DNA from: Candidatus Sulfopaludibacter sp. SbA3
GTDB lineage: Bacteria; Acidobacteriota; Terriglobia; Bryobacterales; Bryobacteraceae
Assembly: GCA_945861255.1 (NCBI GenBank)
Contig: CAMAUG010000141.1
Location: 1-9,349 of the forward strand
DNA: 9,349 nucleotides
Reading direction: 5' to 3'
Both the position numbers and the translations under genes were made by a program. Under the pieces are notes generated by a model. The model had not been told where the DNA came from. It saw nothing but the letters and a program-made list of their open reading frames with translations, and did no database searches. This document shows positions 6,319 to 9,349 of the stretch, one piece after another. Within the stretch, counting starts at the first letter, position 1. Each line of letters opens with the position of its first letter.

Positions 6319-7518
6319 TCAGTTTCCGCGGGCGGCCCCTGGAGCTGTGCCGGGAGGGTTGGCGGCTCCCCTGCCCCCTTGCCCAGCGGCACCCGGACCG
6401 CCACGTCCGGGAACGGCTGGTAACGGTTGAGTGATGTAAACCGCGAGATCCTTGGCAGCCTTGGTCTCAACGCCGGGTTTCCCCAAGAAGCCGAGGTCCC
6501 TGAACCAGTCGACAAAGCGATACTGCCAGGTGCCAAGAGGAATATTGTCGCGATCCGTCAGTCCGCCGCTTTGACGAGTGCCATCAGGAAGTGTGTCGCC
6601 CGGATGGCGGCCATTCCCGTAAACGTGCATTTCGATGTTCGGCAGGCCGACGTTCAGCATGGCCGTGAAGTATTCGACGGCCCACACCGCGTGAATCAAG
6701 TCGCCGGAACCACCAGTAGCGATGAAGGCGGGAGGCGTATTGCGAGGGATCGGCGGAGCAGTGCGATTCGCGGCAAAAGGTGTGGGACCCGGATAGATGA
6801 TGCCGGCGAAATCGGGCCGCGAGCTGATTCCTGCATATTGATCGTTCGGATCACTATTATTCCTGTCGAAGTCCTCGAACAGCACGGCGGCCGGAGCCGC
6901 CAATTCCGCCCCCGCCGAGAAGCCCATGATGCCGATCTTATTCGGATCGATGTTCCATTCCTTCGCATAAGCGCGCACCACTCGGATTGCTTGCAAGGCG
7001 TCGTAAACCGCATCGGTCCGCGGATTATAGCCGTCGCGGCGCAAGCGGTTGCGCAGGATCACGGTATTGATGCCGTAGTTGTAGAAAAACGAAACGAAAT
7101 CCGCACCTTCCGTGCCCACGTTCAGGGTGTTGTGGCCGCCACCGGCCACAAGGATGATCGCGGCGCCCGTGTTGATGGCGCGGTCTACCGTATGAACCTC
7201 AATCGAGGGATTGTGAATATTAACGATGTTGCCGATCCGTCCCGGCACGGTCTGGCTCATGTTGTATTGTTCGGGTTCCTTGATGCGGTCCATCTTCAGG
7301 AAGGGCGAACCGGGTGCGAACAAGGGCACCACCACTCCACCTGGCAAGATGGACAAAGGAGCATACGGAGCATCGGTTGCCGTACCTGGCTTCGGCACGG
7401 CCTGAGGCGCCTGAAGCGTGGGCAGAGAGCGCACCGGAGTAGGTTGCGCGGCGGTCTGTGCCCACGAGGCAGCGGCCAGCGCGCACAGAAGCAGTGATGA
7501 AAACGTGGAATTTCTCAA
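6319..7518 (-). CDS. Secreted alpha/beta-hydrolase (BD-FAE/carboxylesterase-like)
   Basis: Exported serine hydrolase of the alpha/beta fold, resembling esterases of the feruloyl/acetyl-xylan esterase (BD-FAE, Aes-like) group. The frame is open to 7911, but that stretch lies inside the DUF1501 gene in another frame and reads as Arg-rich nonsense. The real start is the TTG at 7518, whose TTGA overlaps the DUF1501 stop and immediately gives a signal peptide (RNSTFSSLLLCALAAASWA, cleavage near residue 20). The mature protein has an oxyanion-type segment LVAGGGHN (123-130), nucleophile elbow GFSAG (S201), likely acid D273 (GGSGDLIH) and likely base H305 (GNGRHPG). There are 399 residues. The last 30 are Gly/Arg/Ala/Pro-rich low complexity. 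An AAGG lies ten bases before the TTG, within the DUF1501 gene, suggesting translational coupling. The natural ester substrate is unknown; the fold call is strong. Confidence 0.88.
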   Translation of the reverse strand: MRNSTFSSLLLCALAAASWAQTAAQPTPVRSLPTLQAPQAVPKPGTATDAPYAPLSILPGGVVVPLFAPGSPFLKMDRIKEPEQYNMSQTVPGRIGNIVNIHNPSIEVHTVDRAINTGAAIILVAGGGHNTLNVGTEGADFVSFFYNYGINTVILRNRLRRDGYNPRTDAVYDALQAIRVVRAYAKEWNIDPNKIGIMGFSAGAELAAPAAVLFEDFDRNNSDPNDQYAGISSRPDFAGIIYPGPTPFAANRTAPPIPRNTPPAFIATGGSGDLIHAVWAVEYFTAMLNVGLPNIEMHVYGNGRHPGDTLPDGTRQSGGLTDRDNIPLGTWQYRFVDWFRDLGFLGKPGVETKAAKDLAVYITQPLPAVPGRGGPGAAGQGGRGAANPPGTAPGAARGN

Positions 7519-9092
7519 GCCAAAATCGCCTTCACCACTTCGGCCTTCTCCACGCCGGTGAGCTTCACATCCAGCCCCTGATAGTTGTAGGAAAACTTTT
7601 CGTGATCGATGCCGAACTGATGCAGAATGGTCGCCTGCAGATCGCGCACGTGGACCGGGTCCCGCGTGATGTTGTAGCTGAAGTCGTCGGTCTCTCCGTG
7701 CACCACGCCTCCCTTGACGCCGGCCCCGGCCATCCACAGGCAGAAGCAGCGGGGATGGTGGTCGCGGCCATAGTCGGCGAGAGTGAATTTTCCCTGTGAG
7801 TAGATGGTGCGGCCAAACTCGCCCGCCAGGATCACCAGCGTATCGTCCAGCATGCCGCGCTGCTTCAGATCCTGCACCAGCGCCCACGCGGGCTGGTCGA
7901 TCTCTTTGCATTGCGCGGGCAGAACTTCCGGCAAGCTGTTATGCACGTCCCAGCCACGATGGTAGACCTGAACGAAACGCACGCCACGCTCGGCCAGGCG
8001 CCGGGCCATGACACAGGTATTCGCGAATGAACCGGGTTTGGACCGCGCGTCCTCGCCATACATTTCCCAGGTGCTAGCGGGTTCCTTGCTGAGGTCCGTG
8101 AGTTCGGGCACGGAAGATTGCATGCGAAACGCCATTTCATACTGGGCGATGCGCGTTTTTGTCTCGGGGTCGCCCAATTTCTCGTAGTTGAGCTGGTTCA
8201 ACTCGGAGAGCCCATCGAGCATACCCCGGCGGACGCTGGCGTCGACGCCGTCCGGATTGCTGATGAACAGCACCGGATCGCCTGAGCTGCGCAGACCCAC
8301 GCCGGAATAACGGCCGGAAAGAAAACCGGAACTCCACATGCGCGCCGAGATGGCCTGCACATTGGCTTTGGGATGGTAGTGTTTCGCCTGCAAGACGACG
8401 AAGGCCGGCAGGTTCTGATTCATGCTGCCGAGTCCGTAGCTCAACCAGGCGCCGATGCAGGGCCGGCCCGCAATCATGAAACCGGTCTGGAAGAAGGTGA
8501 TCGCCGGTTCGTGATTGATGGCGTCCGTATTCATGGACCGGATGATGGCGATGTCGTCGACCATGCGGGCTGTGTAGGGAAGCAGCTCCGAAACCCACGC
8601 GCCCGACTTGCCGTGCTGTGCGAACTTGAAGGCGGACGGCATGATCGGGAAGCGGCTCTGGTTGCTGGTCATCGTTGTCAGCCGCTGACCCTTGCGGACG
8701 GAATCGGGCAGGTCTTTGTCGAACATGTCCTGCATCTTCGGCTTGTAATCGTATGTTTCGATCTGCGGCGGCGCGCCCACCAGATGCAGGTAGATCACGC
8801 GCTTGGCCTTCGGAGCAAAGTGCGGCAAGCCCGGAAGCCCGCCGATGGACTGCGCGGGGGCCGGGCCTTCCGCGCTGGCCTTACTCCCAAGCAGAGAAGC
8901 GAGCGCCACGGCCCCGATGCCCTGGGCCCCACGGGCAAAGAAGCGGCGGCGTGTCTCTTCCATGGCCATGGATTGGGCGATCCGGTCGATAGGATGCTTT
9001 CCGGGAGCATGCGCGGCGTGTGACGCACGGTCCAGAGCGTACGCGGCTGCCTGGTAATGGCCTTCTTCGTCGGGTTTCAGGATTCTGCTCAT
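7515..9092 (-). CDS. DUF1501 domain-containing protein, Tat-exported
   Basis: DUF1501 family protein of 525 residues. The family is related to the alkaline phosphatase/sulfatase fold, is widespread in Planctomycetota and Acidobacteriota, and has no established reaction. A twin-arginine signal is visible at 48-70 (RRRFFARG, then GIGAVALASLLG), so export of a folded protein is expected. Family landmarks are RVIYLHLVGAPPQIETYDYKP near 98-118, NHEPAITFFQTG (193-204), AGEFGRT (423-429), GRDHHP (442-447) and the C-terminal segment DPVHVRDLQATILHQFGID. ATG 9092 overlaps the stop of the upstream DUF1553 gene as ATGA and has a GAGG ten bases upstream, which supports this start. However, 47 residues then precede the Tat motif, unusually many. 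ATG 8969 or 8963 would put the motif near the N-terminus. The family assignment is secure, the function is not. Confidence 0.93.
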   Translation of the reverse strand: MSRILKPDEEGHYQAAAYALDRASHAAHAPGKHPIDRIAQSMAMEETRRRFFARGAQGIGAVALASLLGSKASAEGPAPAQSIGGLPGLPHFAPKAKRVIYLHLVGAPPQIETYDYKPKMQDMFDKDLPDSVRKGQRLTTMTSNQSRFPIMPSAFKFAQHGKSGAWVSELLPYTARMVDDIAIIRSMNTDAINHEPAITFFQTGFMIAGRPCIGAWLSYGLGSMNQNLPAFVVLQAKHYHPKANVQAISARMWSSGFLSGRYSGVGLRSSGDPVLFISNPDGVDASVRRGMLDGLSELNQLNYEKLGDPETKTRIAQYEMAFRMQSSVPELTDLSKEPASTWEMYGEDARSKPGSFANTCVMARRLAERGVRFVQVYHRGWDVHNSLPEVLPAQCKEIDQPAWALVQDLKQRGMLDDTLVILAGEFGRTIYSQGKFTLADYGRDHHPRCFCLWMAGAGVKGGVVHGETDDFSYNITRDPVHVRDLQATILHQFGIDHEKFSYNYQGLDVKLTGVEKAEVVKAILA

Positions 9093-9349
9093 TTGTTCAG
9101 GACCTCATCCAGATTCAGCATCTGGCTTGTCAGCATGGTCATCGCCGCATAGCCGGCTGCCGGAAGCGCAGGGTCGGGTTTCCGTTCTCCCTGACTCAGG
9201 AACTTCACGGCTTCATCTTCGTGCGATTCATAGAAAGCTCGAAAACGCTCGAACGACTTGTTCGCGACGGCTCGCTCTTTCACGTTGAACGGCCGGGCCA
9301 ATAGCCGCGTAGAGATGAAATCCAGACGGGCGTCAAAGTCCGCGGCGGA
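9089..9349 (-). CDS. C-terminal end of a DUF1553 (planctomycete-type) protein, 5' part outside window
   Basis: The frame is open to the window edge, giving 86 residues that end in a TGA overlapping the next gene's ATG. Visible text such as RLDFISTRLLARPFNVKE, then GERKPDPALPAAGYAAMTM and the ending MLNLDEVLNK, resembles the C-terminus of DUF1553, the domain that usually follows DUF1549 and a planctomycete cytochrome-c-like domain in long exported proteins. The adjacent downstream DUF1501 gene is the usual partner of this family, which strengthens the call. The TTG at 9301 is internal, not a start. The biochemical role is unknown in this family. Only the tail is visible, so domain content upstream cannot be confirmed. 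Confidence 0.75.
   Translation of the reverse strand, partial: SAADFDARLDFISTRLLARPFNVKERAVANKSFERFRAFYESHEDEAVKFLSQGERKPDPALPAAGYAAMTMLTSQMLNLDEVLNK

Noticed and set aside
6427..7497. 356-codon open frame on the plus strand opposite the hydrolase
   Set aside because: It is antisense to a well-supported gene with catalytic motifs, its product has no recognisable domain, and long antisense frames are normal in high-GC DNA.
7519..7911. N-terminal extension of the hydrolase frame
   Set aside because: It lies inside the DUF1501 gene in another frame, is Arg-rich without structure, and would bury the obvious signal peptide.
8373..9023. 216-codon plus-strand open frame opposite DUF1501
   Set aside because: It is antisense to a clear DUF1501 gene, with no signal peptide or domain.
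1..9349. Mobile element, CRISPR, prophage or toxin-antitoxin content
   Set aside because: No transposase, integrase, terminal repeats, spaced repeats or small paired genes are visible; composition looks even across the window.

Overview
The window is high-GC, gene-dense bacterial DNA with no mobile element, CRISPR array, rRNA or tRNA that I can see. The gene content points to an acidobacterium of the Solibacter/Bryobacter kind: an M13 neprilysin-like metallopeptidase, paired DUF1553 and DUF1501 proteins, exported proteins with Gly/Arg/Pro-rich low-complexity tails, and a homodimeric AceE-type pyruvate dehydrogenase. This assignment is inference from gene style, not from a marker gene.

Layout. 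Positions 1-1561 (+) hold the C-terminal three quarters of an M13 zinc endopeptidase whose start lies outside the window. All other genes are on the minus strand, read right to left: the C-terminal end of a DUF1553 (planctomycete-type) protein (9349-9089, start outside the window), a Tat-exported DUF1501 protein (9092-7515), an exported alpha/beta-hydrolase (7518-6319), an exported HpcH/HpaI-type aldolase (6149-5064), pyruvate dehydrogenase E1 AceE (4878-2113) and a small FtsB/DivIC-like membrane protein (2023-1577) that converges on the M13 gene with only 15 bp between stops.

Transcription units. The DUF1553, DUF1501 and hydrolase genes are linked by 4-bp stop/start overlaps (ATGA, then TTGA), the clearest operon in the window. 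A 169-bp gap with a good sigma-70-like promoter and a tandem 10-bp repeat precedes the aldolase, so that gene can be transcribed alone. A 185-bp gap between the aldolase and aceE is filled with strong inverted repeats (4924-4998) and may encode a structured RNA element. A hairpin plus T7 terminator follows aceE, separating it from the ftsB-like gene. No E2 or E3 gene flanks aceE.

How the genes may work together. The right half encodes a set of exported proteins (DUF1553, Tat-DUF1501, signal-peptide esterase, signal-peptide aldolase-fold enzyme) that could be an extracytoplasmic catabolic module. The members are recognisable families, but the combination, and an aldolase of a normally cytoplasmic family carrying an export signal, are the most unusual things here. 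The left half (AceE, FtsB-like, M13) is housekeeping or general secreted proteolysis.
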